Positions 49,277 to 56,901 of a stretch of DNA of 64,000 nucleotides are shown here, piece by piece. Both the position numbers and the translations under genes were made by a program. The stretch's first letter is position 1. Every line of letters starts with the position of its first letter. Origin of the DNA: Saccharothrix sp. (GTDB lineage Bacteria; Actinomycetota; Actinomycetes; Mycobacteriales; Pseudonocardiaceae); contig NZ_JAPSLK010000015.1 of the NCBI RefSeq assembly GCF_031180885.1, forward strand, positions 1 to 64,000, written 5' to 3'. The notes beneath the pieces are model-generated. The model saw only the letters and a list, made by a program, of their open reading frames with translations. It ran no database searches and had not been told where the DNA came from.

Positions 49277-51184
49277 ATGCGATGGGACGGGCAGAAGGAC
49301 GGGGCGGACCGGCAGCAGGCCCTGCCGGGGTTGCCGGGACTGGTTCGCAGCGTACGAACCCCGGACTTCGCCGACGTCGTGTTCCACGAGGTCCGCGCCA
49401 AGTCGGTGCTCAACAAGGTGCCCGGCGGGCGGCTCCCGTTCTCCTGGACGGTCAACCCCTACCGCGGCTGCACCCACGGCTGCACGTACTGCCTGGCCGG
49501 TGACACCCCGGTCCTCCTGGCCGACGGCCGCACCAAGCCGATCGCGGAGCTGTCGCCGGGGGAGGAGGTCTTCGGCACGCACGCGGGTCGTTTCGTCACG
49601 ACCCGTGTCCAGGCGCACTGGACGACGGTGAAACCGGCCTACCGCGTGACCCTGGAGGACGGCACCCGGGTCGTCACCAGCGGCGACCACCGGTTCCTGT
49701 CCGAGGACGGCTGGAAGCACGTCACCCCGGGCCGGTGCGCGGACTTCGAGGAGCGGCCGTTCCTGACCAAGGGCACCCGGCTGGTCGGCACCGGCCGGTT
49801 CGCCGCGCCGCCCGCGCGCACCGACGAGTACAAGCGCGGCTACCTGTGGGGCGTGGTGCGCGGCGGGCTGCCCGCCGACCCGGACGTGCTGGCGCGGGCG
49901 CAGGAGTACTCCGGCGGTCGGGTCCCGCGCGACGGCGAGCTGATCGAGTGGCCGACCACGCCGGACGACGAGTGGTCCAAGGGGTTCCTCGCCGGGCTGT
50001 TCGACGCGCGCGGTACGGCGGCCGGCGGCGAGCTGGTGCTGTCCTCTTCGGACAGTTCGGTGTTCGAGGCGGCCGTGCTGGCGTTGACCCGCTTGAGGAT
50101 CGGGCACGTGGTGGAGGTGCGCGGGGTCCGCATCACCGGCGGGCTGGCCGAGCGGCTGCGGTTCCTGCACATGGTGGGACCGGCGGTGGCGCGCGGCAAG
50201 GCCGTCGAGGGGGTGCCGGTGCCGACGTCCGCGCGGCTGCGCGTGGTGTCGGTGGAGGCGCTGGGCGTGACCCGGACGCTGTACGACATCAGCACCGGCA
50301 CCGGCGACTTCGTGGCCAACGGCCTGGTCAGCCACAACTGCTTCGCCCGCAACACGCACACCTACCTGGACCTCGACGCCGGGCACGACTTCGACTCCCA
50401 GGTGGTGGTGAAGGTCAACGCGGTCGAGGTGCTGACCGCGCAACTGCGGTCCAAGCGGTGGACGCGCGAGCACGTGGCGATGGGCACGAACACCGACCCG
50501 TACCAGCGGGCCGAGGGCCGGTACGCGTTGATGCCCGGGATCATCAAGGCTTTGGCCGACTCCGGGACGCCGTTCTCCGTGCTGACCAAGGGGACCGTGC
50601 TGTCCCGCGACATCCCGTTGCTGGCCTCCGTGTCCTCGTCGGTGCCGGTGGGGTTGGGCGTGTCGATCGCGTTGCTGGACCGGGAGTTGCAGTCGGGGCT
50701 GGAGCCGGGCACGCCCAGCCCGCAGGCCCGGCTGGAGCTGGTGCGCAAGGTGCGGGAGGCCGGGCTGCCGTGCGGGGTGTTCGTCGCGCCCGTGCTGCCG
50801 GGTCTCACGGACTCCGAGGAGCAGCTGGACGGGTTGCTGGCGGAGATCGCCGCGGCGGGGGCGACCGGGGTGACCGTGCTGCCGCTGCACCTGCGGCCCG
50901 GCGCGCGCGAGTGGTTCGCGCGGTGGTTGGTCGCGAGCCGTCCCGACCTGGCCGACACCTACCGGCGGCTCTACGCGCGCGGGTCCTATGTGGACATCCG
51001 TTACCGGAAGTGGCTCGCCGACCGCATCCAGCGGCTGCTGCGCCGGCACGGGCTGGACGTGAAAGGCGGTCGCGACGCGGTCGGGGTGCCCGGCGACGAC
51101 GACGGCGTGTGGCCGGAGGGCAGCCTGCCCGGCACCGTCCCGACGCCGCGCGGGGTGGACCAGGAGCAACTGGCCCTGCTCTGA
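49277..51184 (+). CDS. Rv2578c-family radical SAM protein, intein-interrupted
   Basis: 635 residues as translated; about 352 after removal of a 283-residue intein (72-354). The host protein has the radical SAM cluster motif CTHGCTY (65-71) followed, after the intein, by CFARNTHTYL, together giving CxxxCxxC. Later parts include VAMGTNTDPYQRAEGRY and VGLGVSIALLDRELQ, as in SplB/Rv2578c-like proteins that act near DNA. Without splicing, the third cluster cysteine is displaced from its host context. ATG 49277 directly follows the SOS box. The reaction is unknown. Confidence 0.9.
   Translation: MRWDGQKDGADRQQALPGLPGLVRSVRTPDFADVVFHEVRAKSVLNKVPGGRLPFSWTVNPYRGCTHGCTYCLAGDTPVLLADGRTKPIAELSPGEEVFGTHAGRFVTTRVQAHWTTVKPAYRVTLEDGTRVVTSGDHRFLSEDGWKHVTPGRCADFEERPFLTKGTRLVGTGRFAAPPARTDEYKRGYLWGVVRGGLPADPDVLARAQEYSGGRVPRDGELIEWPTTPDDEWSKGFLAGLFDARGTAAGGELVLSSSDSSVFEAAVLALTRLRIGHVVEVRGVRITGGLAERLRFLHMVGPAVARGKAVEGVPVPTSARLRVVSVEALGVTRTLYDISTGTGDFVANGLVSHNCFARNTHTYLDLDAGHDFDSQVVVKVNAVEVLTAQLRSKRWTREHVAMGTNTDPYQRAEGRYALMPGIIKALADSGTPFSVLTKGTVLSRDIPLLASVSSSVPVGLGVSIALLDRELQSGLEPGTPSPQARLELVRKVREAGLPCGVFVAPVLPGLTDSEEQLDGLLAEIAAAGATGVTVLPLHLRPGAREWFARWLVASRPDLADTYRRLYARGSYVDIRYRKWLADRIQRLLRRHGLDVKGGRDAVGVPGDDDGVWPEGSLPGTVPTPRGVDQEQLALL
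49490..50338 (+). mobile_element. Intein (283 aa) with degenerate homing-endonuclease region
   Basis: The splice junctions are clear. The first residue is Cys (CLAGDTPVLLADGRTKPIAE), the C-terminal block is YDISTGTGDFVANGLVSHN, and the next residue is Cys. Block B contains VTSGDHRFLSEDGWKH. In the centre, FLAGLFDARGT resembles a LAGLIDADG helix, and an earlier YLWGVVRGG could be the other helix, lacking its acidic residue. The endonuclease is therefore probably inactive or weak, while the splicing residues (C1, block-B His, H-N, +1 Cys) are present. Confidence 0.93.
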
Positions 51185-51357
51185 CTCGATGGTTGGAAAG
51201 TCCTCACCGGTTAGGGTGGTTGTCCCGCTTTGTGCGTCGCTGATCCGCGCGGGCTGTGGCCAAGCTTTCTGGTCCGCGTACTTCGGTTGTCGCCGTCCCC
51301 ACCGGCAGCCCGCCGCGCTCTCGTGCGCGCGGGCCGGAGCCGACTTTGGAGGACGAC

Positions 51358-52194
51358 GTGCGCACGACCATCACCCGGGCCTTCCAGTTGACGGCCTGCC
51401 TCCTCGCCGCCGGTGTGGTGTGGTTCGGCACCGCCACCGCCCAACCGCCGGGCCAGGACCCACCGGTGTCCGGCGACCCCCGCGCCACGGCCTACGCCGG
51501 CAACGCCACCACGTGTGCGGAGGGCATGTTGCCCGGCGAGATCATCCAGGTCACGTCGAACGACGACGGCACCTACCTGGACGTGACGGCGGTCCCGGAG
51601 GGCTACAAGCTGACCGGTGTGGTGGTGAAGGGCAGCAACGCCTTCAACACTTACGGCGACCTGGGTCCTGTGCCGTGGCTGGACCTGCACGCCCCGCTGG
51701 CCAGTTCCGGCCAACCGGCGGAGATCAGCCACTGGTTCGCCTGCGGCATCAAGTCCGTGGGCACCACCACGACCACCACGACCACCATGACCTACGACAT
51801 GACGACCACCACCACGACGACCACCACGACCTACCCGACCACGACCACGACGACGTCCGACACCACCACGACGACCTCGGACACGACCACCACGACCACG
51901 ACGCCGACGACGACCACCACGTCCGATACGACGTCGACCACCACGACCACCACCACGTCACCGGCGACGACGACCACGACGCCCGTGACGACCACGACGT
52001 CACCGGCTCAGACCACGACGACCAGTGCACCGGCCCAGACCACGACCACGACCGCGCCGCTGGCGGTCGACCGCCAAAAGCCGTTGGCCTCCACGGGCTC
52101 GCGGACGGCGTGGATGGTGCCGATCGGCACCCTGCTGGTCCTGCTCGGCGGCATGGGCGTCGCACTGGCGAGGCGCCGGCGCTTCCAGCGGTGA
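51358..52194 (+). CDS. Thr-rich cell-wall protein with LAXTG sorting signal
   Basis: A 278-residue exported protein. A signal peptide (about 1-28) is followed by a compact domain (about 30-135) with two cysteines (C53, C129). A stalk of almost pure threonine (about 136-232) with scattered Asp, Pro and Ser follows. The C-terminus is LASTG (243-247), a hydrophobic helix and RRRR, which fits class E sortase substrates of actinobacteria. The GTG start follows GGAGGACGAC. The globular part resembles small surface proteins of unknown ligand. The stalk would carry it through the wall. Confidence 0.85.
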   Translation: MRTTITRAFQLTACLLAAGVVWFGTATAQPPGQDPPVSGDPRATAYAGNATTCAEGMLPGEIIQVTSNDDGTYLDVTAVPEGYKLTGVVVKGSNAFNTYGDLGPVPWLDLHAPLASSGQPAEISHWFACGIKSVGTTTTTTTTMTYDMTTTTTTTTTTYPTTTTTTSDTTTTTSDTTTTTTTPTTTTTSDTTSTTTTTTTSPATTTTTPVTTTTSPAQTTTTSAPAQTTTTTAPLAVDRQKPLASTGSRTAWMVPIGTLLVLLGGMGVALARRRRFQR

Positions 52195-52274
52195 GGCGGT
52201 TTCAGCGGTGTGGCCGGCCTCCAGCGGAGAGGCCGGTTGGAGCGGTGAGTCAGCGCTGATCGGCGGCGGAGCGC

Positions 52275-53030
52275 CTAGGCCAGTGGCAGGAGGTCTGGGC
52301 GCTTCGCCGTTCGGCCGTCCCCCGACGACCGGCCGCGCAAGCGGCGGAGCAACCACGGAGCCAGGAAACCGGCCAGCCACCGGGCCTCGGTGAGAGCGGT
52401 GGCCCGGGCCGCCGCATCGGGGAAGGGACGGTGCCAGTTGTCGTCGGTGTCGGGTAGGCCCAGGGCGTGGGCGACGGCGTCGGCGATCAGGGCGTGGCCC
52501 AAGGCGTTGGCGTGCAGCCGGTCCGGGCTCCACAGGCGGGCGTCGCAGACCGCCGGGTACGGGTGGGTGTCGACCACGGTCACGCCGTGCCGTGCCGCCG
52601 CCGCGCGGATCTCGGCGTTGAGGGCCAGCACGCGGGGCCGCAGCGGGCGGGCCAGCGGGGTCACCGCGCCGATGTCCGGGAAGGTCACGGTGACGACGTG
52701 CGCGCCGGCTTCCGTCAGCGCCCGGAACATCGCCTCCAGGTGGCCGACCACCTCGGGAGCGGAGAACTTCGGGCGCAGGATGTCGTTCATCCCCGCCACC
52801 ACACTGGCCAGGTCCGGGCGTAGCGCCACAGCGGGGGCCAACTGCTCCCCGTGCACGTCGGAGGCGAGCTTGCCGCGCACGGCGAGGTTGGCGTAGGTCA
52901 GGCCGGGGTTCAGAGTGGCCAGGCGTTCGGCCAGGCGGTCCGCCCAACCCCGGTGACCGGTCACGTCGTCGCCGTCGCCGATGCCCTCGGTCTGGCTGTC
53001 GCCCAGGGCGACGAAGCGGGAGTACGCCAT
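52275..53030 (-). CDS. SGNH/GDSL hydrolase
   Basis: A 251-residue esterase-fold protein with no signal peptide. Block I is ALGDSQTEG with nucleophile S12, block III is GMND (80-83), and the catalytic Asp/His pair is D170 and H173 in SPDRLHAN. A basic C-terminal tail (about 220-251) extends beyond the fold. The substrate may be an acyl or acetyl ester. The ATG faces an operator-rich gap shared with the divergent three-gene operon. Confidence 0.88.
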   Translation of the reverse strand: MAYSRFVALGDSQTEGIGDGDDVTGHRGWADRLAERLATLNPGLTYANLAVRGKLASDVHGEQLAPAVALRPDLASVVAGMNDILRPKFSAPEVVGHLEAMFRALTEAGAHVVTVTFPDIGAVTPLARPLRPRVLALNAEIRAAAARHGVTVVDTHPYPAVCDARLWSPDRLHANALGHALIADAVAHALGLPDTDDNWHRPFPDAAARATALTEARWLAGFLAPWLLRRLRGRSSGDGRTAKRPDLLPLA

Positions 53031-53053
53031 GCGCCGAACCGTAATGTGCGACC

Positions 53054-53075
53054 AGTTGCAGTGCAACTAGTTGCA
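53054..53075. promoter_or_regulatory. Operator palindrome before the SGNH hydrolase
   Basis: agttgca-g-tgcaact (53054-53068) is a perfect odd-centred palindrome followed directly by another agttgca half-site (53069-53075). It lies 24 bp upstream of the hydrolase ATG. The cognate regulator is unknown. Confidence 0.6.
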
Positions 53076-53081
53076 TAGGAC

Positions 53082-53140
53082 TTGAACATGTTCAAAAACC
53101 AGGCGTACGCTCGGCGACGACAAGAGTTGAACACGTTCAA
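53082..53140. promoter_or_regulatory. Paired TetR-type operators before the 53153 operon
   Basis: ttgaacatgttcaa (53082-53095) is a perfect palindrome and ttgaacacgttcaa (53127-53140) is a near-identical copy 45 bp downstream. They flank the expected promoter of the operon that ends in a TetR gene, so autoregulation is the simplest explanation. Confidence 0.7.
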
Positions 53141-53152
53141 AAAGGGGGAAGA

Positions 53153-53551
53153 GTGGACGCCCTGGTCCTCACCTACGTCCTGTACCTGCTGATCAGCATC
53201 GGCCTGACCGTCTGGGTCGGGCACACCCTCAGCCGCAACGGCAAGGTCTTCCTGGTCGACGTCTTCGGCGGCAACGACGAGCTGGCCCGGACCGTCAACC
53301 ACCTGCTGGTGGTCGGCTTCTACCTGGTCAACTTCGGCTTCGTCACCTGGTACCTGCGCACCGCCGACACCGTCGGCGAGACCCGCCAGGTGTTCGAGAC
53401 GCTCTCGGTCAAGGTCGGCACGGTCCTGATCGTGCTGGGCGTCCTGCACCTGGGCAACGTCTTCGTGCTCGGCCGGATGCGCCGGCGCAGCCTGCACCAG
53501 GCCGAGGACCTGCCGCCGGTCGGCCCCGACGCCTACACGAGGCCGGCATGA
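53153..53551 (+). CDS. Hypothetical membrane protein
   Basis: A 132-residue protein with three hydrophobic helices: VLTYVLYLLISIGLTVWVG, TVNHLLVVGFYLVNFGFVTW and VGTVLIVLGVLHLGNVFVLG. The loop HTLSRNGKVFLVDVFGGNDE between the first two carries charged residues. A basic tail ends the protein. I do not recognise the family beyond integral membrane proteins of this operon type. The GTG start follows AGGGGGAAGA. Its stop overlaps the next ATG. Confidence 0.72.
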   Translation: MDALVLTYVLYLLISIGLTVWVGHTLSRNGKVFLVDVFGGNDELARTVNHLLVVGFYLVNFGFVTWYLRTADTVGETRQVFETLSVKVGTVLIVLGVLHLGNVFVLGRMRRRSLHQAEDLPPVGPDAYTRPA

Positions 53552-53922
53552 CCGCCCTGACCGTCCTCTACGACGCGGACTGCCCGTTCTGCCGCCGGGC
53601 CAAGGGCTGGCTGGCCCGGCAGGAGCAGTTGGTGCGGCTGGAGTTCGTCCCGGCGGGCTCCGAACCGGCCCGCCGGCGGTTCCCCGACCTCGACCACGCC
53701 CACACGCTGAAGGTGATCACGGTCATCGGCGATCGGGGGGAGGTGTACCGCGGCGAACGGGCGTGGCTGGTATGTCTGTGGGCGTTGCGGGCGTGGCGGC
53801 CGACGGCCAACCGGATGACCCGGTCCGGGCACCGGGTGTTCCTGCGCGCGGCGACGGAACTGGCCGACCGGCTGCGGGCGATGACCAAGGACGAGGACTG
53901 TGGAGAAACCTGCCAAGAGTGA
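53548..53922 (+). CDS. DCC-family (DUF393) thiol-disulfide oxidoreductase
   Basis: A 124-residue protein starting LTVLYDADCPFCRRAKGWL. The DxDCPFC motif with CxxC at 12-15 is the hallmark of DCC-family thioredoxin-like proteins. A second cysteine pair (CGETC) lies at the extreme C-terminus, which is unusual for a protein this small. It overlaps the membrane protein upstream by four bases and the TetR gene downstream by 23 bases. It may pass electrons to or from the membrane protein. Confidence 0.86.
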   Translation: MTALTVLYDADCPFCRRAKGWLARQEQLVRLEFVPAGSEPARRRFPDLDHAHTLKVITVIGDRGEVYRGERAWLVCLWALRAWRPTANRMTRSGHRVFLRAATELADRLRAMTKDEDCGETCQE

Positions 53923-54568
53923 GCAGACGCGGGCCCTCATCGTGGACACGGCGCTGCGGCTGTTCCGCGAGCACGGCTACGACCGCACCACGATGCGGGC
54001 CATCGCGAAGGAAGCGGGGGTGTCCGTCGGCAACGCCTACTACTACTTCCCGTCCAAGGAACACCTGGTCCAGGGGTTCTACGACCAGATGGCGGAGGCC
54101 CACGCCCGGGCCTCCGCCGAGGCGTTCGACGCCGACGCCGACTTCACCTCGCGACTGACGGCGGTGCTGCTGGCGTGGCTGGAGGTCTCCGCGCCCTACC
54201 ACGAGTTCGCGGTGCAGTTCTTCAAGAACGCGATCGACCCGAACAGCCCGCTCAGCCCGTTCTCCACCGAGTCCGGCAACGCCCGCGAGGCCGCGATCGC
54301 GATCCACCGGCGGCTGCTGGACGGGGTGAAGGTGGACCGGCAGTTGCGCGAGGACCTGCCGGAACTGCTGTGGCTGTTCCAGATGGGCGTGGTGCTGTAC
54401 TGGGTGCACGACAAGTCCGAGGGGCAGCGCAACACGCGGACGTTGATCCGGCGCAGCGCGCCCCTGATCGGCAAGCTGCTCTCGATGTCGCGCGTGCCCG
54501 GCCTGCGTTCGGTGACCCGGGAGGCCGTGCAGTTGTTCCGCGACATCGGTTTGAGCCGGCTGGGTTGA
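53900..54568 (+). CDS. TetR-family repressor
   Basis: A 222-residue regulator. The N-terminal helix-turn-helix (about 8-57) contains IVDTALRLFREHGYDRTTMR and EAGVSVGNAYYYFPSKEHLV. The ligand-binding half has a hydrophobic helix set ending DIGLSRLG. The GTG start lies inside the end of the DCC gene, so the three genes are one operon. It probably binds the paired TTGAAC palindromes upstream of that operon. The inducer is unknown. Confidence 0.9.
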   Translation: MEKPAKSEQTRALIVDTALRLFREHGYDRTTMRAIAKEAGVSVGNAYYYFPSKEHLVQGFYDQMAEAHARASAEAFDADADFTSRLTAVLLAWLEVSAPYHEFAVQFFKNAIDPNSPLSPFSTESGNAREAAIAIHRRLLDGVKVDRQLREDLPELLWLFQMGVVLYWVHDKSEGQRNTRTLIRRSAPLIGKLLSMSRVPGLRSVTREAVQLFRDIGLSRLG

Positions 54569-54598
54569 CGATCTGGCGGGTTCTCGCCATCCTGGAAG

Positions 54599-54689
54599 CG
54601 CGGCCGAGAGGCGCTGCGACGGACCGGGAAGGTCCGCCACGCTCGGTCCGCGATCACTCGACCCAAGGGCGCCTCCTGACCACAGGAGG
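54599..54689 (+). promoter_or_regulatory. S-adenosylhomocysteine (SAH) riboswitch
   Basis: The conserved core gaggcgctgcgac is present. P1 forms from 54599-54608 with 54642-54652 (one bulge). An inner hairpin pairs ggacc (54621-54625) with ggtcc (54631-54635). The pseudoknot pairs gaggcgc (54608-54614) with gcgcctc (54669-54675), preceded by the expected AA. Directly after, cctcctg (54672-54678) can pair with caggagg (54683-54689), and that hairpin competes with the pseudoknot. It lies upstream of ahcY, which removes SAH. Confidence 0.85.
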
Positions 54690-54738
54690 TTCCGCTTCGG
54701 GCAACTCCCCGAACTGACGGCTCGTCCCGTCACACCCA

Positions 54739-54762
54739 CCACCCGCGCCCGTTCGCGGGTGG
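54739..54762 (+). other. Hairpin in the ahcY leader
   Basis: ccacccgcg (54739-54747) and cgcgggtgg (54754-54762) form a perfect 9-bp stem with a six-base loop, about 45 bp before the ahcY ATG. It may be part of the riboswitch expression platform or an independent leader structure. Confidence 0.6.
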
Positions 54763-54808
54763 CGTTCGGCGCGCCCGGGTGGACCCTCCACATTGGACTG
54801 AGGGACAC

Positions 54809-56263
54809 ATGAGTGACAAGCTGAGGACGGTCAACGGCATCGAGTTCGCGGTGGCGGACCTCGCCCTGGCCGAGGCGGGCCGGCACCAGATCCGGCTCGC
54901 CGAGCACGAGATGCCCGGCCTGATGGCGTTGCGCAAGGAGTACGCGGAAGCCCAGCCGCTGCGCGGGGCGCGCATCGCGGGTTCCCTGCACATGACCGTG
55001 CAGACCGCCGTGCTGATCGAGACCCTGGTGGCGCTGGGCGCGGAGGTGCGCTGGGCGTCCTGCAACATCTTCTCCACCCAGGACGAGGCCGCGGCGGCGG
55101 TCGTCGTCGGCCCGGACGGCACGGTCGACGAGCCGAAGGGCACGCCGGTGTTCGCCTGGAAGGGCGAGACGCTGGAGGAGTACTGGTGGTGCTCGGAGAA
55201 GATCTTCGGGTTCCCCGAGGGGCCGAACCTCATGGTGGACGACGGCGGCGACGCCACCTTGTTGGTGCACAAGGGAGTCGAGTTCGAGACCGCCGGCGCG
55301 GTGCCGCGCGCCACGGAAGAGGACGGCGAGGAGTACCGGATCATCCTGGCCACGCTGGCCGACAGCCTGGCCGACGACCCGACGCGGTTCACCCGGATCG
55401 CCGCCGGCATCCGGGGCGTGTCCGAGGAGACCACCAACGGGGTGAACCGGCTCTACAAGCTGGCCGAGGCCGGTGAGCTGCTGTTCCCAGGGTTCAACGT
55501 GAACGACTCGGTGACCAAGTCGAAGTTCGACAACCGCTACGGCATCCGGCACTCGCTTGCCGACGGCCTCAACCGGGCCACCGACGTGATGCTGGGCGGC
55601 AAGCTCGCCGTGGTGTGCGGGTACGGCGACGTCGGCAAGGGCGCGGCGGACTCGCTGCGCGGCCAGGGCGCGCGGGTCGTGGTGACCGAGATCGACCCGA
55701 TCTGCGCGTTGCAGGCGTCGATGGACGGGCTGGAGGTGCGGCGGCTGGACGAGGTGGTGGAGCGCGGCGACATCTTCATCACCACGACCGGCAACGTCGA
55801 CGTGATCGGCGTCGAGCACATGGCCCGGATGAAGCACAACGCGATCGTCGGCAACGTGGGCCACTTCGACCACGAGATCGACATGGCGGGCCTGGCGAAG
55901 GTGCCGGGCATCCGGCGGATCGAGATCAAGCCGCAGGTGCACGAGTGGGTGTTCCCGGACGGGCACTCGATCCTGGTGCTCTCCGAGGGCCGGCTGATGA
56001 ACCTGGGCAACGCGACCGGGCACCCGAGCTTCGTCATGTCCAACTCGTTCACCAACCAGGTGCTGGCGCAGGTCGAGCTGTTCACCAAGCCGGGAGACTA
56101 CGGGAAGTCGGTGTACCGGCTGCCGAAGCTGCTGGACGAGAAGGTGGCGCGGCTGCACCTCGACGCGCTGGACGTGCACCTGACCGAGCTGACCAAGAAG
56201 CAGGCGGAGTACGTCGGCGTGGCCGTCGAGGGGCCGTACAAGCCCGAGCACTACCGCTACTGA
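54809..56263 (+). CDS. ahcY: Adenosylhomocysteinase
   Basis: A 484-residue NAD-dependent enzyme that splits S-adenosylhomocysteine into adenosine and homocysteine. Visible marks are [28 protein letters not shown] (84-92), [11 protein letters not shown] and the NAD loop GYGDVGKG (271-278). The C-terminal KPEHYRY is the tail that closes the neighbouring active site. ATG 54809 follows GAGGGA. An in-frame GTG at 54779 would add an unrelated leader. The SAH riboswitch upstream fits its role. Confidence 0.97.
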   Translation: MSDKLRTVNGIEFAVADLALAEAGRHQIRLAEHEMPGLMALRKEYAEAQPLRGARIAGSLHMTVQTAVLIETLVALGAEVRWASCNIFSTQDEAAAAVVVGPDGTVDEPKGTPVFAWKGETLEEYWWCSEKIFGFPEGPNLMVDDGGDATLLVHKGVEFETAGAVPRATEEDGEEYRIILATLADSLADDPTRFTRIAAGIRGVSEETTNGVNRLYKLAEAGELLFPGFNVNDSVTKSKFDNRYGIRHSLADGLNRATDVMLGGKLAVVCGYGDVGKGAADSLRGQGARVVVTEIDPICALQASMDGLEVRRLDEVVERGDIFITTTGNVDVIGVEHMARMKHNAIVGNVGHFDHEIDMAGLAKVPGIRRIEIKPQVHEWVFPDGHSILVLSEGRLMNLGNATGHPSFVMSNSFTNQVLAQVELFTKPGDYGKSVYRLPKLLDEKVARLHLDALDVHLTELTKKQAEYVGVAVEGPYKPEHYRY

Positions 56264-56281
56264 AAGTAGTCGTGCGATTGT

Positions 56282-56306
56282 CGTACACCGTACCGTACTG
56301 TGTACG
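56282..56306. promoter_or_regulatory. Candidate operator overlapping the NTF2-like gene start
   Basis: cgtacac (56282-56288) and gtgtacg (56300-56306) are inverted repeats enclosing two cgtac words, ending two bases before the ATG at 56309. A ttgtcgtac word at 56278-56286 recalls the GTCGTAC boxes near 1213-1257. Cross-regulation is speculative. Confidence 0.5.
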
Positions 56307-56308
56307 GC

Positions 56309-56710
56309 ATGAGTGCTGTGCCGGGTGGTGGTGCTGGTTTCGTGGCGTCGGACGAGGACGTGAAGGGCGTCCTCGACTGGTTCGAGCGGTGGGACGCGTT
56401 GGCCGTGGCCAAGGACGTCGAAGCGATGGCGGAGATGTCGATGTTCCCGGTCAACGCGGTCACCGACGGGTCGGCCGGGCAGTGGGACCGCGAGCGGTTC
56501 CTCCGTGACATGGCCGCCAACCTGGGGGAGGGGGACGTGCAGATGGAATCCGTGCGGACCCCCGTGTTCATCAACGCCAACCTGGTCTTCGTGATCACGG
56601 ACGCGACGATCACCCTGGGTGGGCACTCGCGGGCCGTGCGGTACGGCGACCTGCTGGTGAAGACCGACGGGAAGTGGCTGTTCCAAACCATGGCCCAGGG
56701 CGGCTGGTGA
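56309..56710 (+). CDS. NTF2-like (SnoaL-fold) protein
   Basis: A 133-residue protein. The helix VKGVLDWFERWDALAVAKDV is followed by FPVNAVTD, and the C-terminal strands contain TITLGGHSRAVRYGDLLVKT, an arrangement typical of NTF2-fold proteins. No catalytic residues can be assigned. There is no ribosome site in the TGTACGGC before the ATG, so the message may be leaderless. A large inverted repeat lies just downstream. Confidence 0.75.
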   Translation: MSAVPGGGAGFVASDEDVKGVLDWFERWDALAVAKDVEAMAEMSMFPVNAVTDGSAGQWDRERFLRDMAANLGEGDVQMESVRTPVFINANLVFVITDATITLGGHSRAVRYGDLLVKTDGKWLFQTMAQGGW

Positions 56711-56743
56711 CTGTGTTGGATTGCGCCGCCTCCGGCGTCGCGG

Positions 56744-56842
56744 GCGAGGCCGCCTGAAAGTCGGCTCATCGCGTCGTCTTCCGCTCCGATCGAAGAGCGT
56801 GATCGGAGCGGAAGGCGACGCGACAAGCCGACGCGGCCTCGC
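56744..56842. repeat. Nested inverted repeat (99 bp) between NTF2-like and TetR genes
   Basis: Outer arms gcgaggccgc (56744-56753) and gcggcctcgc (56833-56842) are perfect. Within them, gtcggct and agccgac words also pair. The inner arms 56772-56791 and 56801-56820 match over 20 bp with one mismatch and a nine-base loop. The whole block folds on itself and could terminate the upstream gene. It abuts the TetR operator with no gap. Confidence 0.85.
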
Positions 56843-56890
56843 TTCCGCGCCACTAACAATCAGTCTTGACTGTTTGTTAGTGGCGCGGAA
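56843..56890. promoter_or_regulatory. Long near-perfect TetR operator
   Basis: Arms 56843-56865 and 56868-56890 are complementary over 23 bp with a single mismatch and a two-base centre (core cactaacaatcagtc). It ends 11 bp before the TetR ATG, so it probably overlaps the promoter and start of the catabolic operon. Confidence 0.85.
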
Positions 56891-56901
56891 CACTCCGCTG
56901 C

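Noticed and set aside
47525..51169. A 1214-residue fusion of the NadR-like protein with upstream sequence
   Set aside because: The part beyond 48595 is antisense to the intein gene and in a shadow frame of pnuC. The real start is the ATG at 48595, overlapping the pnuC stop.
53082..53140. SOS boxes upstream of the 53153 operon
   Set aside because: The palindromes read TTGAAC-N2-GTTCAA and lack the CGAAC-N4-GTTCG spacing, so a TetR operator is the better reading.
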